A stretch of 64,000 nt of DNA, taken from Bacillota bacterium (lineage in GTDB: Bacteria; Bacillota; Clostridia; Christensenellales; SZUA-584). Under the pieces are notes generated by a model that ran no database searches, was not told the origin of the DNA, and saw only the letters and a list, made by a program, of their open reading frames with translations. The stretch lies in assembly GCA_023406895.1 (NCBI GenBank), contig JAEXTV010000031.1, positions 1-64,000 on the forward strand, given 5' to 3'. Position numbers and translations under genes: made by a program. Positions 8,695 to 20,835 of the stretch are shown here, one piece after another (position 1 is the stretch's first letter; each line of letters opens with the position of its first letter).

Positions 8695-9462
8695 ATGTCT
8701 GCGCGGAAAGGACATATGAAAAGCTTTTTACTTATGCTCGCGTTTTTCACACGCATTCCGGTGCGTGTGTCGGGTGAGATTGACGCGGCACAGTATCAAA
8801 AGGGCATCAAATACCTGCCGGTGATCGGCATACTGATCGGCGTGCCGATGGGCTGCGTTGTGCTGCTCGCACCGTGGATCGGCAGCTTGGCGGCCGCTTT
8901 TTTGGCGGTTGCGGTCTATCTGCTGCTGAGCGGCGCGCTGCATGTGGACGGCCTGGCGGATACGGCGGACGGGTTTGCCGCCCACCGTGACAGGGAAGGC
9001 ACGCTCGCGATCATGAAGGACAGCCGCATCGGCACGTTCGGTGTGCTGGCGGTCTGCGTTTACGTATTGGGCATGACGGTTTTTATCGCGCAGGCGGGTG
9101 TGATGGCGGCGGCACTGTGCCCGCTTGCGGGGCGTTCGGCGGCGCTGCTGTGCGCACGGATGAACAGCAGCGCGACTGACGGGCTCGGGCGGTGGTTTGT
9201 GGACGGCGTGAAGTCATTCCACGTTATCGGAACAGTGATTATTTTTACGGCTGCGTCGGCATTGGGGCTGCTTGTGTATCAATGGGTGTTTCCGGTGCTG
9301 TTGATTGCGTCGTTTCTGGTGGCTATGTCTGCGGCGGCGATGGCAACACGCTGTATGGCCAAAAAGCTGGGCGGTATAACGGGAGACGTGATCGGTTTTT
9401 CGGTGGAATTCAGCCAACTTGTTTTTTTGCTTTTCTCATCGATTGCTGTTATTATATTATAA
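8695..9462 (+). CDS. cobS: Adenosylcobinamide-GDP ribazoletransferase CobS
   Basis: CobS is the integral membrane cobalamin synthase joining adenosylcobinamide-GDP and alpha-ribazole (phosphate). It is 255 residues with about six hydrophobic segments. Family motifs are FFTRIPV near the N-terminus, GALHVDGLADTADGF around residue 80 and KDSRIGTFG near 105, which carry the acidic metal-binding residues. ATG 8695 is preceded by GGGAGG with good spacing; ATG 8716 is an alternative. The repeat cluster separates it from cobOU, so it may be transcribed separately. Confidence 0.95.
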   Translation: MSARKGHMKSFLLMLAFFTRIPVRVSGEIDAAQYQKGIKYLPVIGILIGVPMGCVVLLAPWIGSLAAAFLAVAVYLLLSGALHVDGLADTADGFAAHRDREGTLAIMKDSRIGTFGVLAVCVYVLGMTVFIAQAGVMAAALCPLAGRSAALLCARMNSSATDGLGRWFVDGVKSFHVIGTVIIFTAASALGLLVYQWVFPVLLIASFLVAMSAAAMATRCMAKKLGGITGDVIGFSVEFSQLVFLLFSSIAVIIL

Positions 9463-9527
9463 GGAAAGACCGATATGATAAATGAGACGTGCCCACGATT
9501 AAGACAGAATCCGACAAAAAACATTCT

Positions 9528-9555
9528 TTGACAAAAGGCGCGGGCACTATATAAT
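9528..9555 (+). promoter_or_regulatory. Promoter of the 9589 gene
   Basis: TTGACA (9528-9533) and TATAAT (9550-9555) are separated by 16 bp, matching the vegetative sigma consensus. Confidence 0.7.
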
Positions 9556-9588
9556 ATGAAGTAACAGAAGTCGAGAGAGGGGCAGGTT

Positions 9589-9996
9589 ATGGGTAGTTCA
9601 ATCAATGATATTTTAATGGAGGATTTTCAGAATGTGGTCAGCGAACTGCTGATGCGCAACAGAAGCATTCTTGATATACTGACAAAGATACAAACAAGCT
9701 CGGGACGCGTGAACCGCAGCGTTGTCAAAGCGGCCACACATTGCGGGTGTGTTGAAATCGAGGGTAAAAAACAGGTTTTTCCCGGAGAGGTCAGCATGAA
9801 AAACCTGAGCGGCCTGATGTCCACACAGCTCAAAGGCGAGCTTTGCTCCGAATGCAGGCAGACCATTGAGAAAGAAATCGGCGGGGCACTGTTTTACCTG
9901 GCGGCCCTTTGCAACACACTCGGCATCAGCTTATATGATGTGGTTTTAAGCGAGAAGGAAACGCTGGGGACGCTCGGCAGCTACAGCCTGCGGTAG
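9589..9996 (+). CDS. Conserved clostridial protein of unknown function, MazG-like C-terminus
   Basis: This 135-residue soluble protein is not firmly assigned. Its N-terminal half is helical (FQNVVSELLMRNRSILDIL). It has two paired cysteine sites, CGC near residue 53 and CSEC near residue 87, which could bind zinc. The C-terminal helix GALFYLAALCNTLGISLYDV resembles the metal-binding helix of MazG-type nucleotide pyrophosphohydrolases, but the upstream EExxE motif is not convincing. I recall similar clostridial proteins without a proven role. It has its own promoter and terminator, so it is monocistronic. Confidence 0.7.
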   Translation: MGSSINDILMEDFQNVVSELLMRNRSILDILTKIQTSSGRVNRSVVKAATHCGCVEIEGKKQVFPGEVSMKNLSGLMSTQLKGELCSECRQTIEKEIGGALFYLAALCNTLGISLYDVVLSEKETLGTLGSYSLR

Positions 9997-10010
9997 GGAT
10001 TCGGTTTATA

Positions 10011-10041
10011 AGCGGCGGCTTATAAGCGCCGCTTTTATTTT
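10011..10041 (+). terminator. Terminator after the 9589 gene
   Basis: AGCGGCG (10011-10017) pairs with CGCCGCT (10027-10033), followed by a T-rich run. Confidence 0.85.
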
Positions 10042-10074
10042 ATAAATTTATTATTTTTTGAAAGGCACAACAGA

Positions 10075-11313
10075 ATGAAGAGACCGTTTATCACGAAAGA
10101 GCAGGCTGAAGCGATTCGACAGCAGTATCCGACGCCCTTTTATTTGTATGACGAAAAAGGCATCCGCGAGAACGCGAAACAGCTGAATAAAGCGTTCGGC
10201 TGGAACAAAGGTTTCAGAGAATATTTTGCGGTGAAAGCCACGCCCAACCCGTCGATTTTGAAAATATTGAAGGAAGAAGGCTGCGGTGTTGACTGCTCGT
10301 CTTTAACCGAGCTGATGATGGCAAAAATGTGCGGTTTTGAGGGTGATGGCATTATGTTTTCTTCCAATGTGACGCCTGAGGAAGATTACAGGCTGGCCGA
10401 CGACCTTCACGCGGTGATCAACCTCGATGATATCACGCATATCGATTATCTGCATTCGCTGGTCGGTATTCCGGAGCTGATTGGCTGCCGGTTTAACCCG
10501 GGCGGCCATTTTGAGCTGGAGAACAAAATCATGGACAACCCGGGCGAAGCGAAGTATGGCTTCACGCGCGCGCAGCTCTCGGAAGGGTTTAGAAAGCTGC
10601 TGGCGCTCGGCGCGAAACGCTTCGGGCTGCACGCATTTCTTGCATCGAACACCACCACAAACGCCTATTACCCCAAGCTGGCGCAGCTGCTTTTTGAAAC
10701 AGCGGTGGAGCTTCACCGCGAGACGGGCGCGCCGATCGCATACATCAATCTGTCGGGTGGTATCGGTATTCCGTATATGCCGGGCGAAAAGGGCAACGAC
10801 ATCGCATTTATCGGCAACGCGGTGCGTGAGGCGTTTGAACGGATCATGGTGCCAGCGGGTCTTGGCGATACGGCCATTTATACCGAGCTCGGCCGTTACA
10901 TGCTTGCGCCGTACGGCGTTCTTTTGACCACGGCGATACACAAGAAGGAAATTTATAAGGACTACATCGGCGTGGATGCCTGCGCCGCGAACCTCATGCG
11001 CCCCGCGATGTACGGCGCGTACCATCATATCTCCGTGCTCGGCAAGGAAGATGCGCCTCATGACTGCAAATACGATGTGACCGGCGGTCTGTGTGAGAAC
11101 AACGATAAATTCGCGGTGGACAGAATGCTGCCCGAAATCGAGAATGGAGATATCCTCGTGATTCACGATGCGGGCGCGCACGGTTTTTCGATGGGGTATA
11201 ACTACAACGGCAAGCTGCGCAGCGCGGAACTGCTGCTTAAAGAAAACGGCAGCGTGGAAATGATACGCCGCGCGGAAACGCCGGATGATTATTTCGCAAC
11301 GTTTTCATTTTAG
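10075..11313 (+). CDS. lysA: Diaminopimelate decarboxylase-type PLP enzyme
   Basis: The 412-residue protein is a fold-type III (alanine racemase-like) PLP decarboxylase. FAVKATPNPSILK near residue 50 holds the PLP lysine; NLSGGIGIPY near 220, the ELGRYMLAPYG segment and the C-terminal HDAGAHGFSMGYNYNG (substrate tyrosine region) are as in DAP decarboxylases, which convert meso-diaminopimelate to lysine. The FAVKAT variant and length suggest a subfamily, so activity on another diamino acid is possible. No other lysine genes are adjacent. A U-less stem-loop follows the stop. Confidence 0.82.
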   Translation: MKRPFITKEQAEAIRQQYPTPFYLYDEKGIRENAKQLNKAFGWNKGFREYFAVKATPNPSILKILKEEGCGVDCSSLTELMMAKMCGFEGDGIMFSSNVTPEEDYRLADDLHAVINLDDITHIDYLHSLVGIPELIGCRFNPGGHFELENKIMDNPGEAKYGFTRAQLSEGFRKLLALGAKRFGLHAFLASNTTTNAYYPKLAQLLFETAVELHRETGAPIAYINLSGGIGIPYMPGEKGNDIAFIGNAVREAFERIMVPAGLGDTAIYTELGRYMLAPYGVLLTTAIHKKEIYKDYIGVDACAANLMRPAMYGAYHHISVLGKEDAPHDCKYDVTGGLCENNDKFAVDRMLPEIENGDILVIHDAGAHGFSMGYNYNGKLRSAELLLKENGSVEMIRRAETPDDYFATFSF

Positions 11314-11325
11314 AACACAGGGGCA

Positions 11326-11364
11326 GCGGGCGGTTATTTGTTCTCGGCAGAATCAGCCGCCCGC
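11326..11364. other. Stem-loop between lysA and rpoB
   Basis: GCGGGCGG and CCGCCCGC form an 8-bp GC stem with a loop of about 23 bases. Neither strand has a U-tract, so it may be a 3' end stabiliser or a weak terminator for lysA. Confidence 0.5.
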
Positions 11365-11461
11365 AAAGCCGTAATACGACGGTTAGGCGGATCATATGAT
11401 ATTATTTTAACAAACTTTGTAAACAGTTTATGAAAACACTTCCGATTATCCCATTTTCATA

Positions 11462-11490
11462 TTGACAAGCAAAATAGGGTATAGTAATAT
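11462..11490 (+). promoter_or_regulatory. Promoter of rpoBC
   Basis: TTGACA (11462-11467), a 17-bp spacer and TAATAT (11485-11490) give a near-consensus vegetative promoter. Transcription would leave an untranslated leader of about 185 nt before rpoB. Confidence 0.8.
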
Positions 11491-11536
11491 GTTATATTGC
11501 ATTAGCGTGCTCATAATAGGGGAGGAGTCTCTTTAT

Positions 11537-11578
11537 TTGCCGACGAAGGCTGAGGGATTTTGCTTGCCGGGTTTTTAA
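11537..11578 (+). CDS. Possible 13-residue leader peptide in the rpoB leader
   Basis: A strong ribosome binding site (AGGGGAGGAG, 11518-11527) stands 9 bp before TTG 11537, which opens a 13-codon frame (MPTKAEGFCLPGF) ending at TAA 11576-11578. Its end overlaps a small hairpin (GGGTT with AACCC, 11569-11584) followed by a T-rich stretch. The ribosome binding site has no other start at proper spacing. Whether the peptide is made is unknown. Confidence 0.35.
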   Translation: MPTKAEGFCLPGF

Positions 11579-11681
11579 CAACCCAGTATATTTTTGCCGT
11601 GATTCGGGAATAATCAGCGAGTGCCTTCATCTGAAAATGTCATAATGTTATTTTGCATAACAGGAGAGTGGATACAAGTTT

Positions 11682-14600
11682 ATGGTGCATGAAGTCAATT
11701 ACGGAAAGCGAAACAGGATGAGCTTTTCCAAGATCGAAGAAGTCCTGGATATGCCGGATCTGATTGAGATCCAGAAGAACTCGTACAATTCATTTTTGGA
11801 GACCGGTCTGAGAGAGGTTCTTAATGATATCTCGCCTATCACCGATTATTCTGAGAATCTGATTCTTGAATTTATCGATTACTATATTGAAAACAAGCCA
11901 AAGTACACCGTCGAAGAATGCAAAGAGCGCGACGTGAACTTTGCTGCGCCTTTAAAGGTGATTGTGCGTCTCATCAACAAAGAGACGGGCGAGATGAAGG
12001 AGCAGGAAGTGTTCATGGGCGATTTTCCGCTGATGACCGAAAAAGGCACGTTCATCATCAACGGTGCGGAACGCGTTATCGTCAGCCAGCTCGTGCGCAG
12101 CCCCGGCGTATATTTCGACGCGGCGATCGATAAATCGGGCAAGCAGCTGTTCTCCGCCACGGTGATTCCGAACCGCGGCGCTTGGCTTGAATATGAGACG
12201 GACTCGAACGACTGCTACTGGGTGCGTGTGGACAGAACGCGCAAGCTGCCCATGACGGTGCTGATGCGCGCAATGGGCTGCGGCACCAATATGGAAATCA
12301 TCAATCTGTTCGGAGACGAGGATTTTCTTCAGGCGACATTCAAAAAGGATGGCGGCCAGAGCGTGGAGGACGGTCTCATTGAAATTTACCGCCGTCTGCG
12401 TCCGGGCGAGCCGCCCACTGTGGAAAGTGCGCGGATGCTGATTGATTCGCTATTTTTTGATCCGAGACGGTACGACCTTGCACGGGTTGGCCGTTACAAA
12501 TACAACAAGAAGCTTTCCATCGCGGAACGCATTGAAGGTTTCAAAAGCGCGCAGAACATTGTTTCGGAAGACGGCGAACTGCTGGCTTCAAAAGGCGAAA
12601 TGATATCCCGCGAAGCCGCCAATCAGATTGAAGAAGCGGGTATCAACAGCGTACTGCTGCTGATTGGCGAAAACGAGGTTAAGGTTCTCGGCAACAACTT
12701 TGTGCGTGTGAACAGCCACCTGTCTTTTGATCCCGCAAGCGTGGGGATCAACGAAAAGGTGCATTACCCGACGTTCAAAGCGCTGATCGACGAGTTCGGC
12801 GGCAACGAAGACGAGCTGAAAAAACAGCTCAAAGCCAACATTGAAAAACTGATTCCCAAACATATCATCGTGGACGATATCATGGCATCCATGAGCTATC
12901 AGATGGGTCTCAAATACGGCATCGGCCGCACGGACGATATCGATCACCTTGGCAACAGGCGCTTAAGAAGCGTCGGTGAGCTGCTGCAAAATCAAATCCG
13001 CGTCGGCCTCTCGCGGCTCGAACGCGTGGTCAGAGAACGTATGTCCATTCAGGATATGGATGTCGCGACGCCCTCCAACCTGATCAACATCCGTCCGGTG
13101 ACGGCAGCGATCAAGGAGTTTTTCGGGTCGTCCCAGCTCTCGCAGTTTATGGACCAGACAAATCCGCTGGCTGAGCTCACACACAAGCGCCGTCTGTCTG
13201 CGCTCGGACCGGGCGGACTTAACCGTGAACGCGCTTCGTTCGATGTTCGCGACGTTCACCATACGCACTACGGCCGTATGTGCCCGATCGAGACGCCTGA
13301 AGGCCCGAACATCGGCCTCATCGGTTCGCTGTCCACATACGCGCGTATCAACGAATACGGGTTCATCGAATCGCCGTACCGGTTGATCGATAAGAAGAAC
13401 AAGATTGTGACCGAAGAAATCGTCTACCTGACGGCGGACGAAGAGGATAAATATGTGGTGGCTCAGGCCAACGAGCCGATCGGCGAGGACGGCAACTTTA
13501 AACGTCCGCGCGTTATGTCGCGCCGCCAGGAGGAAATCGTGGAGGTGTCACGTGACGAGGTCGATCTCATGGACGTGTCACCCAAGCAGGTTGTTTCGGT
13601 GGCCACGGCGCTGATCCCGTTCCTCGAGAACGATGACGCGAACCGCGCGTTGATGGGTTCCAACATGCAGCGGCAGGCTGTGCCTTTAACCATCCCCGAG
13701 GCGCCTATTGTGGGCACGGGCATGGAGCATAAGGCTGCAAGCGATTCGGGCGCGGTGGTGCGTGCCTATGAGGACGGCACGGTGAAAAGCGTTTCCGCCG
13801 ACAGAATCCTCGTTCAGGAAGAAAAACAGACAAGAGAATACAAGTTGATTAAATTCTCGCGTTCAAATCAGGGCACATGCATCAACCAGTACCCGATTGT
13901 GAGAACAGGCGAGAAGGTAAGAAAAGGCCAGATTATTGCCGACGGACCGTCCACCGAAAACGGTGAGCTCGCGCTCGGTCGTAATGTGCTGGTCGGATTT
14001 ATGACCTGGGAAGGCTATAACTACGAAGACGCGATACTCATCAGCGAGCGGCTGGTTCGCGATGATGTGTTCACGTCGATACATATTGAAGGCTACGAAG
14101 CCGAAGCGCGTGATACCAAGCTTGGACCCGAAGAAATCACACGCGACATCCCCAACGTCGGCGAAGACGCGCTTAAGAACCTTGACGAGCGCGGCATCAT
14201 CCGCATCGGCGCCGAGGTGCGTGCGGGAGATATTCTCGTCGGCAAGGTGACGCCCAAAGGCGAAACGGAACTGACGGCAGAAGAACGACTGCTGCGTGCC
14301 ATTTTCGGTGAGAAGGCGCGTGAAGTCAGGGATACATCGCTGCGTGTGCCGCATGGCGAAGAAGGTATTGTGGTGGACATTAAGGTGTTCACGCGTGAAA
14401 ACAAGGATGAACTGACTGCCGGCGTTAACAAGCTTGTGCGTGTGTATATTGCGCAGAAGCGCAAGATTTCTGTCGGCGATAAAATGGCCGGACGCCACGG
14501 TAACAAGGGCGTTATCTCACGGATACTGCCCGTGGAGGATATGCCGTTCCTGCCGGACGGTACGCCGCTTGATATCGTATTGAATCCTCTCGGCGTTCCC

Positions 14601-15614
14601 TCGCGTATGAACATCGGCCAGGTGCTTGAAGTGCATCTTGGGTATGTGGCCAAAGCGCTCGGCTGGCGCATCGCAACGCCTGTTTTCGATGGCGCGACAG
14701 AGGAAGACATCATGAACCTCTTCAGGCAGCTCGGGCTGGAGCCGGACGGAAAAACGGTGCTCTACGACGGCCGCAGCGGTGAACCGTTTGAAAACCGCGT
14801 CACGGTCGGCTACATGTATATACTGAAACTCCATCACCTTGTTGATGACAAGATCCATGCACGGTCCACGGGCCCGTACTCTCTGGTCACGCAGCAGCCG
14901 CTCGGCGGCAAGGCACAGTTCGGCGGGCAGCGTTTCGGTGAAATGGAAGTGTGGGCACTCGAGGCATACGGCGCGGCAAACACGCTGCAGGAAATCCTCA
15001 CGGTAAAGTCCGACGACGTGGTGGGCCGTGTGAAAACCTATGAAGCCATCGTGAAGGGCGAAAACATCCCCGAACCGGGTGTGCCCGAATCGTTCAAGGT
15101 GCTGATTAAGGAAATGCAGTCGCTGGCGCTTGATGTGAAAGTGCTTGGTGATGTGGGTGAAGAAATCGCAATCCGCGAAAGCGTTGACGACGACTTAACC
15201 GGCCTTGAAGTGAACATTGAGGGAGCCGAACGCGACGTGCCCGATAAGCGTTCAGAGAAGGTGCGTGATGAGGACTTCTCGAACCTGAGCTTTGACGAAC
15301 TGGATGTGCCCGATCTTGACGACCTCGATGACGACATCGACGCCGATATCGACAGCATAAAGACCCGCCGTGGCAAAGACGACGATTTCGAAGACGACGA
15401 TTTCGAAGACATCGACGATGACGATTTCGGCGATATCGATGAAGACGCGGAAGAAGGCGGCAGCGAATCGTATGAAAAGAATAAATTCTATGACGATGAT
15501 TTTGACAGCAAGAAATTCAGAGATGATTTTGACGACATAGAAATTGAGTCTCTCGACGGCCTGATCGATGATGACGACAGCCTGTTTGACGACGATTACG
15601 ATGACAAAGAGTAG
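11682..15614 (+). CDS. rpoB: DNA-directed RNA polymerase beta subunit
   Basis: The 1310-residue beta subunit forms half of the RNA polymerase active-site cleft. The rifampicin pocket is intact (QFMDQTNPLAELTHKRRLSA: the usual Asp, His and Ser are wild type). GDKMAGRHGNKGV and the C-terminal clamp region SLVTQQPLGGKAQFGGQRFG are present. About 130 residues beyond the usual end (from about 1180) form an Asp/Glu-rich tail; by hand count over 40% of the last 120 residues are acidic. ATG follows AGGAGAG. rplJ and rplL, the usual upstream neighbours, are absent. rpoC follows 37 bp downstream. Confidence 0.99.
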   Translation: MVHEVNYGKRNRMSFSKIEEVLDMPDLIEIQKNSYNSFLETGLREVLNDISPITDYSENLILEFIDYYIENKPKYTVEECKERDVNFAAPLKVIVRLINKETGEMKEQEVFMGDFPLMTEKGTFIINGAERVIVSQLVRSPGVYFDAAIDKSGKQLFSATVIPNRGAWLEYETDSNDCYWVRVDRTRKLPMTVLMRAMGCGTNMEIINLFGDEDFLQATFKKDGGQSVEDGLIEIYRRLRPGEPPTVESARMLIDSLFFDPRRYDLARVGRYKYNKKLSIAERIEGFKSAQNIVSEDGELLASKGEMISREAANQIEEAGINSVLLLIGENEVKVLGNNFVRVNSHLSFDPASVGINEKVHYPTFKALIDEFGGNEDELKKQLKANIEKLIPKHIIVDDIMASMSYQMGLKYGIGRTDDIDHLGNRRLRSVGELLQNQIRVGLSRLERVVRERMSIQDMDVATPSNLINIRPVTAAIKEFFGSSQLSQFMDQTNPLAELTHKRRLSALGPGGLNRERASFDVRDVHHTHYGRMCPIETPEGPNIGLIGSLSTYARINEYGFIESPYRLIDKKNKIVTEEIVYLTADEEDKYVVAQANEPIGEDGNFKRPRVMSRRQEEIVEVSRDEVDLMDVSPKQVVSVATALIPFLENDDANRALMGSNMQRQAVPLTIPEAPIVGTGMEHKAASDSGAVVRAYEDGTVKSVSADRILVQEEKQTREYKLIKFSRSNQGTCINQYPIVRTGEKVRKGQIIADGPSTENGELALGRNVLVGFMTWEGYNYEDAILISERLVRDDVFTSIHIEGYEAEARDTKLGPEEITRDIPNVGEDALKNLDERGIIRIGAEVRAGDILVGKVTPKGETELTAEERLLRAIFGEKAREVRDTSLRVPHGEEGIVVDIKVFTRENKDELTAGVNKLVRVYIAQKRKISVGDKMAGRHGNKGVISRILPVEDMPFLPDGTPLDIVLNPLGVPSRMNIGQVLEVHLGYVAKALGWRIATPVFDGATEEDIMNLFRQLGLEPDGKTVLYDGRSGEPFENRVTVGYMYILKLHHLVDDKIHARSTGPYSLVTQQPLGGKAQFGGQRFGEMEVWALEAYGAANTLQEILTVKSDDVVGRVKTYEAIVKGENIPEPGVPESFKVLIKEMQSLALDVKVLGDVGEEIAIRESVDDDLTGLEVNIEGAERDVPDKRSEKVRDEDFSNLSFDELDVPDLDDLDDDIDADIDSIKTRRGKDDDFEDDDFEDIDDDDFGDIDEDAEEGGSESYEKNKFYDDDFDSKKFRDDFDDIEIESLDGLIDDDDSLFDDDYDDKE

Positions 15615-15651
15615 ATAAGTTTTTTGGCATAAACGAGAGGAGAGGAATTCT

Positions 15652-19266
<3,615 letters not shown>

Positions 19267-19286
19267 GCATCAAGTGGGGGGACGAT

Positions 19287-20009
19287 ATGCCGAAGAACGA
19301 ACAATGCGTGGTGACAGACAGCGATCTATGCAAGTGGATTAACAAGGATTGTGCAAACTGTTATCTGCGAGAAATGAAAGACGATTCAGATACGAAAAAA
19401 GTGCTGGAAGATTTTCAGGTGATGCTGTCTTTGCTCCCGGATGAGTTTGACAGCCTGCAGGGCGACAATTGCTGCTTCTGCAAAGGAGAGCCGCAAAAAC
19501 GGGTATGCTATGCGACCGTTGACCTTGGGCATAAGGATCCCGAGCATAAACGCGGCATGTTTTTCGGCATCGGGAAAAAGGTTAGGCAGAGAATCGGATC
19601 GCTGATCCCCGTGTCGTTGTCGATATGCGCGGATTGCCGCCGGAATTTTCGTTTGGCTGAATCGTTAAAATGGATGATGATGCTCCTCTTCGGCGGTATC
19701 GCGCTGGGTATCTGCTTTATACCCGCCTTGAATGCCAATCCGATTTTGCCCTATGCGATCATACTCGCCGGGATCCTTGTGGGTTATATCACAGGAAAGA
19801 TATTCTCGACCGTGTATGTTAACAAAAAGGCCGAAAAGACCCGGTTTAACGTATTTGATGTTCCCGTTTGCGCCGAGATGGCGGAAAAAGGGTGGTTTAC
19901 GATACAGGACGAAGGGCCGGTGACGCGCTTTATTTTCTCAAAGAAGCCAATGGTGAAAAGGCTCAGCGATGTGGGAATAGAGCAGAAAAAAGAGCAGGAA
20001 AACATTTAG
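19287..20009 (+). CDS. Cysteine-rich membrane protein of unknown function
   Basis: I do not recognise this 240-residue protein. Its N-terminal 125 residues contain ten cysteines, many in pairs suited to zinc ribbons (C22-C25, C62/C63-C65, C114-C117, plus C7, C15, C74). Two hydrophobic segments follow (about residues 129-147 and 152-174), then a hydrophilic tail of about 65 residues. No signal peptide is seen. ATG follows GGGGGG and lies 20 bp after rpoC, so it is probably cotranscribed with rpoBC. The cysteine part may face the cytoplasm and bind metal or nucleic acid; that is inference only. Confidence 0.7.
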   Translation: MPKNEQCVVTDSDLCKWINKDCANCYLREMKDDSDTKKVLEDFQVMLSLLPDEFDSLQGDNCCFCKGEPQKRVCYATVDLGHKDPEHKRGMFFGIGKKVRQRIGSLIPVSLSICADCRRNFRLAESLKWMMMLLFGGIALGICFIPALNANPILPYAIILAGILVGYITGKIFSTVYVNKKAEKTRFNVFDVPVCAEMAEKGWFTIQDEGPVTRFIFSKKPMVKRLSDVGIEQKKEQENI

Positions 20010-20032
20010 AAAACTCTTACCGGTTATGAGGA

Positions 20033-20061
20033 TTGACAAGAAATTTGCCTGATGTTAAAAT
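20033..20061 (+). promoter_or_regulatory. Promoter of the L7Ae-rpsL-rpsG-fusA-tuf operon
   Basis: TTGACA (20033-20038), a 17-bp spacer and TAAAAT (20056-20061). Confidence 0.75.
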
Positions 20062-20115
20062 GGCTCTGCTTGCGTTTTTTAGGGCTTCTTGCGTCATGGA
20101 GGTATATTTTTAAGT

Positions 20116-20376
20116 ATGGTGCATGAGCTGTCCCGACAAGATAGGGTTGCGGGCTTGAAGCAGGTGATGCGGTGTGCGCGTGAAGGCTCACTGGATAAGG
20201 TTTACATTGCCAAGGACGCGGATGAAGACATTATTGCTAAGCTCAAAGCGGAATGTGAGAAGCACCGGATTCCACATGATATGTCGCTGACTATGTACCA
20301 GATCGGTACGGCGTGCGACATTGAGGTGGGCAGCGCTTGTGCCGGCGTTTTGAAGCAAGGCAAGCTAAGAGATTAA
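20116..20376 (+). CDS. L7Ae-family ribosomal/K-turn binding protein (YbxF-like)
   Basis: The 86-residue protein fits the bacterial L7Ae/L30e/S12e/Gadd45 family, whose members bind kink-turn RNA. KVYIAKDADEDIIAKLKAEC and the C-terminal GTACDIEVGSACAGVL are characteristic. In Firmicutes this gene commonly precedes rpsL, as here. The start is ATG 20116, 12 bp after GGAGGT, a slightly long spacing; a TTG at 20089 would lie upstream of that site and is rejected. It is the first gene of the str operon in this window. Confidence 0.85.
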   Translation: MVHELSRQDRVAGLKQVMRCAREGSLDKVYIAKDADEDIIAKLKAECEKHRIPHDMSLTMYQIGTACDIEVGSACAGVLKQGKLRD

Positions 20377-20442
20377 TCCCCTTAATGGGTTGCGAGGGGT
20401 TCTTATAAACAGTCATAATATAAAGGAGGTGAAGACCCAAAT

Positions 20443-20817
20443 ATGCCGACAATTAATCAGCTGGTGAAACAAGGCAGAAAGACGGCCGAAACAAAAAGCA
20501 ATTCTCCGATACTTAAGCAGAGCCCTCAGAAAAGAGGCGTTTGCCTGACGGTGAGGACGATGACGCCGAAGAAGCCGAATTCCGCTTTAAGAAAAATAGC
20601 TAGAGTTCGCCTGGTCAATGGCATGGAAGGTACAGCGTACATTCCTGGCATCGGCCACAATCTTCAGGAGCACTCTGTGGTGCTTATCAGAGGCGGCAGA
20701 GTGAAAGACCTGCCGGGCGTGAGATATCATATAGTCAGAGGCGCTCTTGACAGCGCAGGAGTGGCCAACAGGAAACAGGCCCGCAGCAAATACGGTGCCA
20801 AGAGACCGAAGAAGTAA
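20443..20817 (+). CDS. rpsL: 30S ribosomal protein S12
   Basis: The 124-residue S12 sits at the decoding centre of the 30S subunit. PTINQLVKQGR at the N-terminus, KRGVCLTVRTMTPKKPNSAL and GRVKDLPGVRYHIVRGALD are near-universal. The lysine in TPKKPNS, where streptomycin-resistance substitutions arise, is wild type. ATG follows AAAGGAGGTG. rpsG follows after 18 bp. Confidence 0.99.
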   Translation: MPTINQLVKQGRKTAETKSNSPILKQSPQKRGVCLTVRTMTPKKPNSALRKIARVRLVNGMEGTAYIPGIGHNLQEHSVVLIRGGRVKDLPGVRYHIVRGALDSAGVANRKQARSKYGAKRPKK

Positions 20818-20835
20818 TATTTAGGAGGATTCAAC

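Noticed and set aside
11326..11364. Standard terminator after lysA
   Set aside because: The stem is good but has no U-run on either strand, so it is listed only as a stem-loop.
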